Assembly: GCA_023375785.1 (NCBI GenBank)
Contig: SZWC01004893.1
Coordinates: forward strand, 1 to 64,000
DNA length: 64,000 nucleotides
DNA from: Penium margaritaceum
Lineage: Eukaryota > Streptophyta > Zygnematophyceae > Desmidiales > Peniaceae
Direction: 5' to 3'
The translations under genes were made by a program, and so were the position numbers. Positions 30,600 to 41,643 of the stretch are shown here, piece by piece (the stretch's first letter is position 1; each line of letters starts with the position of its first letter). Below the pieces are notes generated by a model. That model was not told where the DNA came from, searched no databases, and saw only the letters and a program-made list of their open reading frames with translations.

Positions 30600-31975
30600 A
30601 GAAGTGCTACTTCTCATGAGTCACTAGTTTGGTGCTGAAATCAGTGACCTCCTTGTTGGTTGGAGAAAACTCCAGCTTGATAGCACCCTCCTGTACTATG
30701 TGCCTGATGAAGTGATAGGCGATGTGAATGTGCTTGGTGCGTGCATGGTGCTCTTGATTCTCGGCAAGTGCGATTGTGCTCTAGTTTTTTACACGTAGAG
30801 GAACGGGAATTGTTGCACTCCCACTCATCTCCACCATAAGACGTTGGAGCCAAACGCTTCCTTGGCTCCAAAGCTGAGAGACATGTACACCGTGCTTGAG
30901 GTTGCCACGAACACCTGCCACTTGTTGTACCAGCTTATGGCACCTCCATTGATGAGAAACACATGTCAAGAGATGGACTTGCGATCCTCAGGGTTCGAAG
31001 CCCAATCTACGTCTGTGTAGCCGATGATGCTATTGTTGGTGCCGTTGTAGGTGATGCCGATGTTGATGGTTTGAGCAAGGTAGCAGAAGATCCGCTTCAC
31101 CCCCTTCTAGTGCTCAGGTCCGGGACTCGCCATGTGATGGCTCACACCACTTACAGCTCAGTTCCGGCCTGGTTGCCACAATTAGGTACATGAGACTGCC
31201 CACTGTGCTTTGGTACTTCTTTCGCTCAGCTGTATTTGCTTCTCCACTTAAGCTCACAAGGTACTATCGCATCTCAAGCGATGTGCCGATGGATTTCGCT
31301 TCTGCCATGCCAAACCGCTTCAATACATCGTTGATGTACCAGCTATATTGGAGCAAGAGAGAGCGTGATTTGCAGTCACGCATGATCTGGATGCCAAGGA
31401 AGCATGATGCCTTCCCGAGATCAGACATCTGGAAGCGCTTCTGCATCGCCTCCTTGAACTCCTGTAGTGCGAACATGGTGTTGGAAAGGAGGAGCATGTC
31501 ATCTACATACAAAATGATGATGAAGATCTCATACTCATGCTACCAAGGACAGACACTACAGTCACACTCACTGTGCTCAAACCCCATGCACTGCTGCGCC
31601 GCATCCAATTTTTGGTTCCAAGCATGAGACGCTTGTTGAGGCCGTACAGTGACTTTTGCGGCTTACAAACCAGGTGCTCCTGGCCATCCATGACGAATCC
31701 CTCTGGCTGCTCTAAGCAGATCTCTTCCGCCAAGTCAATGTTCACAAATGGCGTCTTGACATCCATGTGGTGGATTTTGAATTCCTCAACTGCTGCATAA
31801 GAGAGGAGAGTGTGCAGAGAGACAAGCATTGCAATGGGAGTAAATTTTTTACTGCAGTCGATGTCCTCCTGCTGCGAGTAGCCCTTGGCAACCAGCCTTG
31901 CCTTGTACTTTTTGAGGTTCCCATCTTCTCCCCACTTCTTGTTGAACACCCACTTGCACTTGATCACCTTGCGCC
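30600..31975 (-). pseudogene. Copia-F reverse transcriptase and RNase H
   Basis: RT blocks on the minus strand are KCKWVFNKKWGEDGNLKKYK, ARLVAKGYSQQEDIDCSKKF, MDVKTPFVNIDLAEEICLEQ, KSLYGLN followed by a frame change, and MYVDDMLLLS with YVDD at 31498-31509. MSDLGKASCFLGIQIMRDCK follows. RNase H is poorer: a WFLINGGAISWYNKWQ-like block near 30960, then a stop before STIALAENQEHHARTKHIHI. MDVK keeps the first catalytic Asp. Several stops and frame changes lie between 30960 and 31260. Confidence 0.85.
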
Positions 31976-33230
31976 CAGGTGGACGCTAATTCAACTCCAA
32001 CGTGTTGTTGTCCTGCTACGACAGTATCGCATGCTGCATAGCTTGCGCCCACTCAGCTACACCAGGTGTAACCATTGTCTCCTTGTAAAATGCTGGCTCA
32101 TCTGAATCTGTTGCAACTGCAGCATTTTGTTCTGGTTTCTGCAGCATCCAGGAATGGCGGCACTCATCAGGCTTGTAGAGCACCCCCAGAGGGTATCTAC
32201 GACCTTGTGCTGGAGCGTTAGCAGGCAGCTGGCACGGTGCTGCTGGCACAACTGCTGCTGTTGGTGGTGCTTCATCTCCTTCCTGTACTTTTGCTGATGA
32301 GGTCGTTGTATCTACTGTATCAGACATGGGAGAGTAGGCTTGTTCTCCCACTGTCACAGTGGAGGAAGGATCAGGACAGACTGGGTCAGGAAGGGTATCC
32401 GCTCCCAATACCTTGTTAGCTACTGGTTTTGCTGCCTCTTCACAGACGATGTTGGTGGTGATGACATTGCTCTCGTTGAACAAAACATCCTTGGAGATGA
32501 TGGCTTGGCCAGTGTCCCTCTCATAGAGGCGATACGCCTTGCTGGTCATGTCGTAGCCAACTGTCAGCATCTGCACGCTCTTTGCATCCCATTGTTGCCA
32601 CTTATCCTTGTGCACGTGCATCACACTCGGCTTCTTGCCAAACCACGCCTCGTATGGCGTTATCTGCTCCAACGCCTTAGTTGGACTACGGTTCTTGATG
32701 TACATATCTGTACTCACTACTTCAGCCAAGAAGTCATATGTGAGCCAAGCCGCGTGCAGCATGGAGCGCGATGACGCAAAGATGGTACGATTGGTGCCTT
32801 TTGCTACACCATTCCAGTGCGGCGAGTCTGGCGCGGTACGCTGCGCCTTGATGCCAGCTGCTGCAAGGTAGTCCTGGAACTCCTTGCTCATGTACTCTCC
32901 ACCGCGGTCGCTACGCAACACCTTGATTTTATTGCCAGTCTGGTTCTACACCATTGCCTTGAATTCCTTAAACCCGTCAAAACACAGGTATTTGGAAGAA
33001 ATGAAGCACACAGCAGTGTAATGACTGAAATCATCAATGTAGGTCAGAAAATACCTAGAGATTCTAAAGCTCCGGGTCTACATCAGGCCACAAAAGTCTT
33101 TGTGGGCCAGCTCCAGAACCTCCTTTATGCACTCCCCTACTCCATAGAACGCCTTGCAATATTGCTTCCCCTCCAAACAGCCGATGCACAACTGCTACTC
33201 AAAGTTGGAAATGGTGGGTAAGTCACAAAC
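31976..33230 (-). pseudogene. Copia-F integrase and linker
   Basis: A 301-codon open frame (32016-32921) starts in LRSDRGGEYMSKEFQDYL (second catalytic Asp). It runs through APDSPHWNGVAKGTNRTIF, where the catalytic Glu of the usual NGVAER is Lys, and PYEAWFGKKPSVMHVH, into an acidic, Pro-rich linker. Upstream (32940-33230) the core start reads LELAHKDFCGLM, matching the H-x-D block, and CIGCLEGKQYCKAF belongs to the HHCC domain. Stops occur at about 32947 and 33080. Confidence 0.87.
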
Positions 33231-33239
33231 CATCTACTT

Positions 33240-33835
33240 CACTTGAAGCTGCTACAAGGCGCGCCTGCCAATGTGAGTATAACGCGCATGCCAGATCTCA
33301 CCATTTGTTGCATGCACCACTGCTGCAAGACCCTTCTCACGCGGGATCTTAGTTTCCCCCAGCAGGTGGTACAAGTTTCCCTCCTTCACAGACCTGGCCA
33401 ACTCCTCTCCTGTGTCCTTTTCAAGGATGTAGCCATAGTCATTGTGAAAGACGAAACACAAACCTGTGTTGGTGAGAGATGAGAGTGAGAGAAGGTTGAA
33501 CGCAACATCAGGTACATACAACACGCCATGGAACACTCCCACTTCAATGCCACGCCGGGTTTCCAACCACATCTCCATAGTCCCAATCTCCTCAGTATAA
33601 ACCAACCGATCATCACCCAAAGCAATAGGTCACGAGAGGATAGACAAAAACTGCGAGAAACACTCATTGTGGTACGTCAGATACTTGGTGCACCTTGAGT
33701 CTTTGTACCATGCCAGGTCCGCCTTCTCCACCCGCGACATGTCGGACTTTGCCATGAAGAGGCGATTGCGCACCTCCTTGGCCACGTTCATGTTTCCAAA
33801 GTGGCACACTCCAGCCTGGTTCTGATTTTATTACT
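33240..33835 (-). pseudogene. Copia-F protease and GAG-pre-integrase
   Basis: The protease signature reads KDSRCTKYLTYHNECF, with DSR at 33693-33701 where DSG is required, so the flexible active-site Gly is lost. The 122-codon frame at 33252-33620 carries the remaining protease-like block (GVFHGVLYVPDVAFNLLSLS) and the pre-integrase block (EIWHARYTHIGRRAL). One stop lies between the two frames near 33630. Confidence 0.83.
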
Positions 33836-34767
33836 GCTGAAGCTATTGTGACTGTTGCTGCTGCTGCTGTGGAGACTGCTGCTTTTGTTGTTGCTGCTGC
33901 CGCTCCTTCTCTTCCCTCTTGAACTTGAAGCACTCTTTCTTGTAGTGCCTTTCTTTTTCACAGTAGTGGCACTTGCTTCTCTTCTTGCCTCTTTGCTGTC
34001 TAGATTGCTGGTGTTGCTGCTGGTTGCGTGAGCCCATTGCCATGAAAGCTGCTTCGCTACTGCCGCCGTTGCGCTTTCCTGGATTGCGGCACAATTCTAT
34101 CTACACCAGGTGCTTGTAGATGAAGTCAAGGTCGAGAGTTGACTGGCACTCCAGAGTCTCTTGCATCGTGTCGTAGCTTGTTTGGAGTCCCCTCAGCAAG
34201 AGGAGGATGAAGAGCATCTCTTCCACAGGATTCCCGGGCGCTTTCAACTGTTTTGCCAGATCCATTGACCTGTCCAGGTACGCCTCCATCCCTTCAACAC
34301 CCTGAATTTTCAAGGCCATCATCATCTCCTCCAAAAGCATGAGGATTTTAGGATCATTTCTCTCCTACTTCTTGCACAATGCATCCCACACCTCCTTTGC
34401 AGTAGCCTTGTCACTCACGTACTAGAGATGCTGGTTGGAGATGGTGTTGATAAGCAACCTGTAGGCCTGCCTATCCTTCTTTTACCACTCCTCATATGTC
34501 ACTCCTACAATTGTAGATGAGCTTGCATCTGCTCCACCTTTCTGTTGTGTCTTCTATGCCACCACATGTGCTATTGTGATGCCCGTTGCTTGCGGATTTG
34601 GAGCTGGCTGGTTGCTGCTCAGCAGCTCCCACAAGCCCCTCTCCTCCAAGAGGAGGCGGGTACAGATCTTCCCAAATGTGAAGTTGGCGCATCCCTCCAG
34701 ACTCTCCAAGGGATGGGGTGCTGTCACCACGCTTGCTGCTGCCATTTTGAGCTTTGGTGATGCTCAA
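33836..34767 (-). pseudogene. Copia-F gag (UBN2-like) with zinc knuckle and Gln-rich tail
   Basis: The start is likely the Met near 34745-34767. The middle shows the UBN2-type gag pattern: RQAYRLLINTISNQHL, a stop, YVSDKATAKEVWDALCKK, GMEAYLDRSMDLAKQLKAPG and EMLFILLLLRGLQTSYDTMQ. The canonical knuckle CHYCEKERHYKKEC is at 33930-33971, followed by a basic and then Gln-rich tail. At least four stops interrupt it. UBN2 is the gag family shared with Copia-G and H. Confidence 0.83.
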
Positions 34768-35375
34768 TGCTGCCCTTGAGTGACAGTTCTACCACTGCTT
34801 CTAATGCTGCTTTTGCCAGAAATTTGTCTGACAGACAATGGACTGTAGATGCAAGCAGACAAGAAATTTGGAAAAATTAGTCCATAAATGGAAAATTCAG
34901 CTCAAAACCTTTCAGATGGATCCATAAAACAGGGTTGTCAACGGGGGATTTTGAAAGATAAGCCCTTTTGAAAAGAGGGTATGCCGCTGGTCATACTCCA
35001 GCTCAGACCAGCCAACTTGTAACCGGTGTTTCTCGCAAACACACCAATGGAATGCAAAGATTTTTATACCAATGGAAAGCTTAGGAAAATAAATTTAATT
35101 TTCATGTGCTACTTTTTAAACTTGAGCAAGAAACAACAGAGGTACGGTCATTACAAGGCGATTGTCTTACTCTGAGAGAGGAGAGTAGCCCGAGCCGAAC
35201 GTCCTTTGAGCATAGCTCTGCATCCGACCGTTGGATCTTTGCAATTTTGGGCTCATGGGAAACATTTTCTTGCAAACATTAAGATCGATTGGCTGATTGT
35301 CAATTTTTTTAAGGTTTGACCCCAACCCGTCACTCTCAAAGTGATGGCCAGCGCTGGCTGAAACTGGTAGAATCT
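34768..35375 (-). other. Copia-F leader
   Basis: About 600 bp of AT-richer noncoding sequence between the primer site and gag. I see no repeat or open frame of note. Confidence 0.6.
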
Positions 35376-35388
35376 GGCTCTAATACCA
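35376..35388 (-). other. Copia-F primer-binding site
   Basis: Plus strand GGCTCTAATACCA, sense TGGTATTAGAGCC, matches the initiator tRNA-Met 3' end with one difference (A for G). It lies 2 nt inside the LTR. Confidence 0.85.
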
Positions 35389-35390
35389 AG

Positions 35391-36130
35391 TGTTGGATCT
35401 GGAGGAGAGAGGTGACCTTGGAGCAGCGAGCACGCGGGACTAAAAGAATATAAGTTGTGCTGAAGAATGGTTGTTGAATCACTCAAATGATGGAGTACGT
35501 AAAGATTTAGAGCTTGGGCAAGTTAGACCTCTGACAAGCCACACAACTGAGCCATGGAGGCTAAGGCTCACACACACTAGGAGTCCATAATCTCACACAA
35601 GAGAGAAAATCAGCCTAGCAATCAGGCTGACCACTCACAAACAACCTAGAGAGCTAGAAAATGCTCTGATGGCACATTTCTGGTGGTCACATAACCCATA
35701 ATCCCATGGAGAATCGCCATGTGTCCATGTCTAACACACAAGGATCTCACCTCACCTAAAATGTAAGGAGAGGTACCTTTTTCGTAGTCAACACACTCTG
35801 ACAAGACAATCCAAGAATCTAGGTCCTTTTTTGACATTTTTCCCATCAGGTCTTGACCCTGTACCTCTTTCCCTTTTCTTTTCTCAGGCTAAGGCATGGA
35901 GCCGTCGCCCATGGTCACCAGACACCGGCGGTCGATGACCTTAGAAATTCCAAAAATTCATATCTCCCAATCCAACTTTTGGATCGACCTGAACCTTGGA
36001 TCGTAGACTTGTTGCCACCTGATCTTTCCAATGGTGAAGTTGGATTTTCATTAGGAATGAGGAATCTGGTTGTTTCCTGGAACTTTCTCCTGTGCACCTG
36101 AAACGGAGCTGGATAGCCCATTGCCCAACA
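35391..36130 (-). repeat. Copia-F 5' LTR
   Basis: 740 bp from TGTTGGATCTGG to GCCCAACA, with matching TGTTGG/CCCAACA ends. It is the better preserved of the pair. Confidence 0.92.
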
Positions 36131-37446
36131 TGAGGATATCACATAAATGAGCTCTTATGAGCACTCTCATAAGATGGTGGTTCCATGGGAAGGTGCTCTG
36201 TTGCAAGAGAATGACTGGAGTGAGAATTGTCTATAATAGATGAAATATGTGGGACATTTGGTTGCTACACATCAAGACAAACATTTGCAAGGCCATCTTG
36301 CAATGGACCCGGATCAACCAATGTTACGGCTAGAGGTAGGGAATGTGAGGAGGAATTTTACGTCCTAGATGAGGAGAGCATGGGAATTTTTGCACCTGTT
36401 ATATTGAGTGGCCATGGATAGGAGTAGCAAGGTTGCATGTTCATGCGGGGGTCGGCGAGTGTGTGCTTGGTCCGGAGACAAAGCTTGTCATTTGGCGGGG
36501 AGAATGAGGTTTGGGAGCATGATGAGATAGCAAAGCTGCCTTGGTGAACTTTCATTGCTAGCACCCGTGCACAGATTTAGGATGGAGCATCCCCAACACT
36601 CTGTTCCTTGGTTGACCTGATGCATCCATCTATAATGAGAACATACCATGGAGAGGGAGATGGCCCATGTACTTTCTAACTTGTATTATGTTTAGCACAT
36701 TTCTTTTGGACTTGCTATGTTGCTTGTGCGTATGTTTTCTCTGCTTTGTACTAACATTATGTTCCCCGATGGTGGACTTATTAGTGGAAAAAGTCACCAT
36801 ACATTTCCTACTACAATAGCTCTTTATTCATGTGTAACATATCACCTTCAATGTGGGTGAGGAAGCCCTCGACTAGAATGCTTGATGGATAGAGGTGAAG
36901 GCTTGTCACGGAGTTTAAAATTTTGTTTTTACATTGTCCTCGACTTGTCACAGAGTTTAAAATTTTGTTTCTACAATCCGTGAGTTCCTGCAATGGGTGG
37001 AAAATGTAGCTCCTTCACAAATTCCTCAGCAGAGTTTTCATGATTGTGCCTGGACGTCGCTACAAAGTTTTTTCCCTTAGTGTCACGTTACATCAATCAT
37101 TAACAAGGGTCTTGTGTAGGGAGAAAATGAAGTTGAGTACCCAAAGGCATTTCCCTTTTTCCTTAGGTGTCAAAGAAGGAGGGTTCTAACTGAAATCCAC
37201 GAGCTTACAAGAGATTTGCAGGTTTTTGGTATTGTATTTCTGCTGCTCCTCGACCTTGTCTCATTTTAAGGCAGTGGAAGGAAATGATTTTCCTACAAAT
37301 TATGCAGAAGAACCTCATTGCTTCCCTCCCCCAACTATCCCTCCTTCGAGCTGTTAATGAGACACGCAAGACGAGATAGTGTGGTGCCCTCCATCCCATG
37401 CACTCAACAGCGAGGGATGGCTGGCCCCTTTTCCTCCTCCCCTCCT
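36131..37446. other. AT-rich flank right of Copia-F, partly exon-like
   Basis: On the minus strand, 36135-36564 stays in one frame apart from two stops and is Ser/Pro-rich (FAISSCSQTSFSPPNDKLCL, DNSHSSHSLATEHLPMEPPS). The plus strand of the same stretch is also open (RPSCNGPGSTNVTARGRECE), so the coding strand is uncertain. It could belong to the same host locus as 27838-29690, divided by Copia-F. The remainder to 37446 is AT-rich and shows nothing recognisable. Confidence 0.3.
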
Positions 37447-37468
37447 CCCCCCCCCCCCCCCCCCCCCC
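37447..37468. repeat. Poly-C run (22 bp) and nearby TCTA repeat
   Basis: A run of 22 C residues follows a CCT-rich tract; TATC/TCTA tetranucleotide-like sequence follows at about 37481-37500. An open frame reading through it gives poly-Pro and is an artefact. Confidence 0.9.
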
Positions 37469-38560
37469 TCTCTGATTATGTATGTATCTATCTATCTCTC
37501 TATATCCCTCTTCTCTCATGTTGTGTCTCACTCACTCCCCATCCTCATCATAGCTTGCTCTCAATTCCAAGGAGGAGGGATCAAGCTCAAGGATTAAGGC
37601 GACATGCATCAGCCCTTGAGGACAAGTAATCTCTTAGCCACTTATGGAGCGGTTCTTACTCTTGCTCAGGGAGATGGCTACTAGTCACTTGTCTTGCTTC
37701 TTGCTACCGATTCCAGGCGATGAACCTGGCTGGTATCGGTGCTAGCGGATAGCAATAATTGCCTGGTTCATAAACAATGGTTGTGTGAATGTGAACCATC
37801 GAAATTGTGAGAGTGGCTTGCCAGTTGAGTTGTAAACATGTGCACAAAAATGTAGACCTAAAATGTAGCCTGGACATTAGCGTAGACACTAACACTCTCC
37901 TTTCTGGAAAGAGCATCCACATGTTGACCATGTTGGACATTCCCAGTCTTATAAAGTTTTTCATCCATGCTGACGGGATTGTTCTTTGCTAGTTTTGCAT
38001 TCATTTGGTGTCTCCTCCATTTCCCAGATATGTATGAGTTTCCAGCTCACCTCAAAACCCATTGACCTCTCCAATGGCTAAGCAAGATTGTAGCCCTCAC
38101 GTATTGTCTCAGGTCCACAAGTGGCCAAATAAGCAAGTTGTGCCATAACAACCAAATATTATAGTCAACACTCTAGGTGTTGGGGTAGATGTAGAAACTC
38201 CCACTCACCATTTACAACAAAGAATTCTGACATTGGTTGAATATTGGATTTACTACTGTGCAATATTGGGTTGTGGAGCCGCTATGGTGTGCCATGCCAT
38301 TTGTAGCCGTTGGCCGTGGACACACTGTTCTGGACAGCGGGATGTGTGTACGGACAACTGGAAGTCAAAGTCAGAACGACGTAAACAATAATCCCTCTGT
38401 GAACATACTAACTTAAGCCAAACCCCGTGTTATACATATGATTGAAGGGTTTTATTAAGCATTGGGCATATGCCGGGCCCCATAGTAGTGGGGTCGGGCA
38501 GATTCCCTTTCAATGTAGCGAGAGTTTAGTTTTAACAACAAGTTTCTTTTTAAAAAGATC
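37469..38560. other. AT-rich spacer, no feature recognised
   Basis: No retroelement domain, tRNA or convincing open frame is visible. Composition is similar to the other inter-element spacers. Confidence 0.5.
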
Positions 38561-38562
38561 GG

Positions 38563-39407
38563 TCAAACTAACACAGGGTAACATGTCATGGCGGTGCGCA
38601 AACCCGCCTCAGAATAGTTTGCCCTTGTGTTTTTCCATCCACTTTGTATGGGGATAGCAGGCTCACATAAAATCTTGCATGTATCGTCATACTCAACAAA
38701 GGTATCGGCACGTTCGCTACTAACCCAATTTGTGTAGTGATGGTGAACGGCACAATCCACTTTGATATAGATTTGCACACTTGGTGTATCATGTAAAATG
38801 TTTCTGGTACTGCACAATGCCATTTTTCTAGTGTGAATATGAACTCACGATGACCTTTGTCAATGAATACTATACTGAATTCCGTCAAAATACTTGAAGA
38901 TGACACTTCTCCTCTTGTAATGAGGAGTCCGTGTGCTCGGCCAGGCAGGAGCAGAGGGAACTTAACCCTCTTTGTCATACGCGTTTACTGATGAGGAGAG
39001 CATCCGTAGATGCCAACCATTCCCCAACACAAACATTGTGAATTGTGTGAACAGAACAGTCACATACGTTGTTACAGCATTGATGTTCCACACGTCTTTT
39101 CTCATCACACACCCATCTTCTCTTCTCTTCAATTAGGTTACCTATTTTTTTCATTATGTATGTATACATTCAATGTCTTAAATGGAACCATTGCATAAGT
39201 ATTTTGAAAAAATTTCAACTTTTCTTTTCCTTGGTTAGGCTGAAACATTACCTCGGTGGTGGTTAACCACTGCTCACATCTCATGATAAGAAACATCAGG
39301 GAATTGAATACCCTGGATTCCATGTGAATCATGTCACATGGGGGTAGGTACCGAAGGAACTCTGTTCCTTGGGGTATGTCGGGGTCAGGCCGCCGGCCTT
39401 GACCCAA
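38563..39407 (-). pseudogene. Candidate host exons, unrecognised protein
   Basis: Three minus-strand pieces have protein-like composition. At 39240-39407, IPQGTEFLRYLPPCDMIHME and LMFLIMRCEQWLTTTE end in GAG/GTAATG, a plausible splice donor. At about 38823-38978, GRAHGLLITRGEVSSSSILT and IVFIDKGHREFIFTLEK occur. At 38563-38823, 86 codons (VDCAVHHHYTNWVSSERADT, FVEYDDTCKILCEPAIPIQS) end at a TGA. The last two overlap in different frames near 38823, so either a frameshift or an intron separates them. I cannot name the family. Confidence 0.35.
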
Positions 39408-39440
39408 CCACCATAGAAGGAAATTTTAACCAACAGACCT

Positions 39441-40667
39441 AAACAGTGATTGAGGGGGTTTCCAAGAAGCTTAATGAGCTGCTTGTAGAATTACCCATCT
39501 CCCGGGTGGAAAGTGCTATTTTGTTGCCAGTTGCACCGTACCAAAGGGGAAATCATCAAGTGGGCTGGTTGGAATTTAAATTCTGCTTTACAGATGGCTG
39601 GATGTGTGGTGAGGGATTGTAAGAGCTGGACATTTTTCTGACAGTGAGGGGTGTTTCTGTTGTGGAGGTATAACAGGTAAAGGTTGATGTAGTCGTCAAA
39701 GATCTTAAGAATCTGGGACATGAGGATTGGTAAGGGGTTTCTTGGGTTTGGTGTATTTGGTAGGCTTATCTTGAATCATAGGAGGTGCCACCACTGATTT
39801 CTTGCTGATGTGTGGCAAAAAGTGATTGTGGTGATTGGGGTTCAAAATTTGAAGGAGGCAGAGTGTGTGAGTGCTATGATGGTTGGTTGTAGATTAGTAA
39901 AATCACAAAAAGCATGCTTGATTGTTTTCGTATGCCTTCTCAAAAATGGGCAAATGTTCTCAAAAGGTGGATGTATGAACTCAAGGTGCTCCCTGACTTG
40001 AATGCAGCAGATGGCTATAAAAATGAGGATTTCTTTTGGTTTAGGTGGAATGATGACATTTGTTAGGAGTTGGAAGAGGAATCTGTGAGGATCTTCAGGG
40101 GACTGCTCCCAGCTGGACCATATGGTGAGTAGCTTTGGGGCATTTGGGTTAGCTTGGGTTGTTTTTTTGGCTAAGTCTCCACAATGGGATAGTTGTATCA
40201 TTGCTAAATCCTTGAAACATTCTGTGTGTGACATGGGTAGGGATCCATTATTTTAGTTTAAATATTTGGATAGGGTGCAAGTGTGAGAGAGAGGTCTGTG
40301 TTGACAATGCACAGCCTGAATGTGAATGGAATAGTGGTATCAATGACTACGTAGAAAAGGGAGGGTATTTGGTGAGTTTTTATAGTCTTACACCAGTATT
40401 TATGTGGGTCAGTGATTGTTATGGATGTATCATTCAGTCTTGTCATCCATTCAGGGGCTAATCATGCCATAACTCCTTTTTGGACACCTGTGTGATTTTT
40501 TAGGATGTTGTTGATTTTTTGGTCTTCTGGTGTTTGTAGGAAGTGGGATGCTGCGTCGGAGAAGATGTGTTTAAGTTGTAAGTTATTGTCAAACATGAAG
40601 CGTTCGGATTTGGCTCGTCCAAACCGGTTGCCTCCGGGTGTGACAATGAAGTGGTTGAATGCGATGT
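39441..40667 (-). mobile_element. L1-like LINE, 3' part of ORF2
   Basis: This minus-strand sequence continues the LINE interrupted by Copia-G: the ATTCT target duplication flanks G here and at 46601. It encodes long but broken frames (HFIVTPGGNRFGRAKSERFM, TIWSSWEQSPEDPHRFLFQL, ICCIQVREHLEFIHPPFENI). These would form the region after the RT thumb, ending at a TAG near 39442. I see no poly-A tail. The assignment rests on continuity with the RT piece rather than on a domain of its own. Confidence 0.6.
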
Positions 40668-40672
40668 ATTCT
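40668..40672. repeat. Target site duplication of Copia-G, left
   Basis: ATTCT lies directly before the 5' LTR TG and is repeated at 46601-46605 directly after the 3' LTR CA. Confidence 0.9.
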
Positions 40673-41325
40673 TGTTTATTGTTTTTGCACCTTGTTCAGT
40701 GTTGTAGGACGGATCAGGAATGCTCTGCCCCTTGTGGAGGTATGACCCCTGGATCCGTTGTGATGTGACTCAACTATGCTCTATCTCATGTGAGGTATGA
40801 CCTGTGAGTGCACCATGTGGGTGAGTGGTTACCTTGGCCATTTTGTTGAATTGGCCAAGTGAGAGGTCATGAGTTCGATCCTGGCCCCATGCACATCTTG
40901 GTTGTTGTGGAAGCTTCCAAGAAAGAAAGTCTGTAGCTTCTTGGATGCTACATGGTTGGTCTGTCACCTTGACACTAGGATGCTTATGTGTCAATCCCAC
41001 ACTGCAAGTCTATTGATGGTGTGGCTGGTTCAGGCCACATCCCAGGAATGTGCTTTTGAGTTCTAGGACTGGACAGACAGCTATAAAAGGACTTGTATTG
41101 CATGCTCATCAATCAACCTTTGCTTGATTCTCTCTTGCGTATTGAAGACTTGACCTCTTCTTGAGATGTAGTTCTAAGGCATTAATACTCTTGAAGGTGA
41201 AGTGTATGACTGATTAAGTTTGGGGTGCATGACACATGTCAACAAAGGAAGAAGGCCTAAAAACCTTTGTGAGCTTTTTGGTTTTACGGCTTCTCGGCCA
41301 GAGGTGGTTAGCTCAGTAGCTAAGA
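40673..41325 (+). repeat. Copia-G 5' LTR
   Basis: 653 bp from TGTTTATTG to GTAGCTAAGA (CA changed to GA). It contains tRNA-like Pol III boxes (TGGGTGAGTGG at 40818-40828, GAGTTCGATCC at 40871-40881), GGAAGCTTCC at 40909-40918 and a TATA box at 41082. A GATGT segment near 40760 is absent from the 3' LTR. Confidence 0.93.
41082..41089 (+). promoter_or_regulatory. TATA box of Copia-G 5' LTR
   Basis: TATAAAAG in the context CAGCTATAAAAGG. It is kept as TATAAAAT in the 3' LTR (46357-46364) and changed to TGTAAAAG in Copia-H. Its position some 245 bp before the LTR end fits a U3/R promoter. Confidence 0.7.
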
Positions 41326-41328
41326 AAA

Positions 41329-41342
41329 GGTTATGGGCCCAC
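41329..41342 (+). other. Copia-G primer-binding site, internal tRNA-Met type
   Basis: GGTTATGGGCCCAC starts 3 nt after the LTR. It is not complementary to a tRNA 3' end. It is complementary to the anticodon stem and loop of plant initiator tRNA-Met (GTGGGCCCATAACC), the half-tRNA primer type described for Drosophila copia. Copia-H has the same 14 bases at 49186-49199. Confidence 0.8.
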
Positions 41343-41643
41343 TCCTCTGGTTAGGGAAGTTTCACGCACGCAACCGCTAAGGTCACAAGCAGTGAGAGCG
41401 CCTTCGATCTCACCCTACTTCTCTGTTTTCAAGGCAACATCAGCAAGAGGGGAATGCAACACATATGAAACTTTCTACCTTGGGAGCTGACATCAGCCTA
41501 CATCAGCCTACAACTGCTTGCAACGGCCAACATAAACAGGGAAATCAGTTGCCCCTTCTCACTAACAGCTTACAGCGGCCTCAAACACAGGTTCATCGGC
41601 ATCAACAACAGGTGCAGCAGCTATAGCAGTTGTAGATGTAGGG
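41343..41643 (+). other. Copia-G leader
   Basis: 300 bp with a short 10-bp tandem repeat, ATCAGCCTAC (41492-41511 plus a diverged unit). The Copia-H leader has one more unit at the same place. Nothing else is recognised. Confidence 0.6.

Larger units (their letters stand above)
29811..36130 (-). mobile_element. Copia-F, complete-length Ty1/copia element
   Basis: This 6.3-kb minus-strand element has two LTRs that look roughly 85-90% alike, a primer site, a polypurine tract and all coding domains. Flanking pentamers TAAGG (left) and TGAGG (right) look like a target duplication with one change. Its coding sequence is unlike the A/C/D, B/J and G/H families. It is the only element here whose gag has a long Gln-rich tail. 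Catalytic residues of protease and integrase are lost. Confidence 0.92.

Noticed and set aside
37318-37629. 103-codon frame with a poly-Pro segment
   Set aside because: It is created by the poly-C run and simple repeats.
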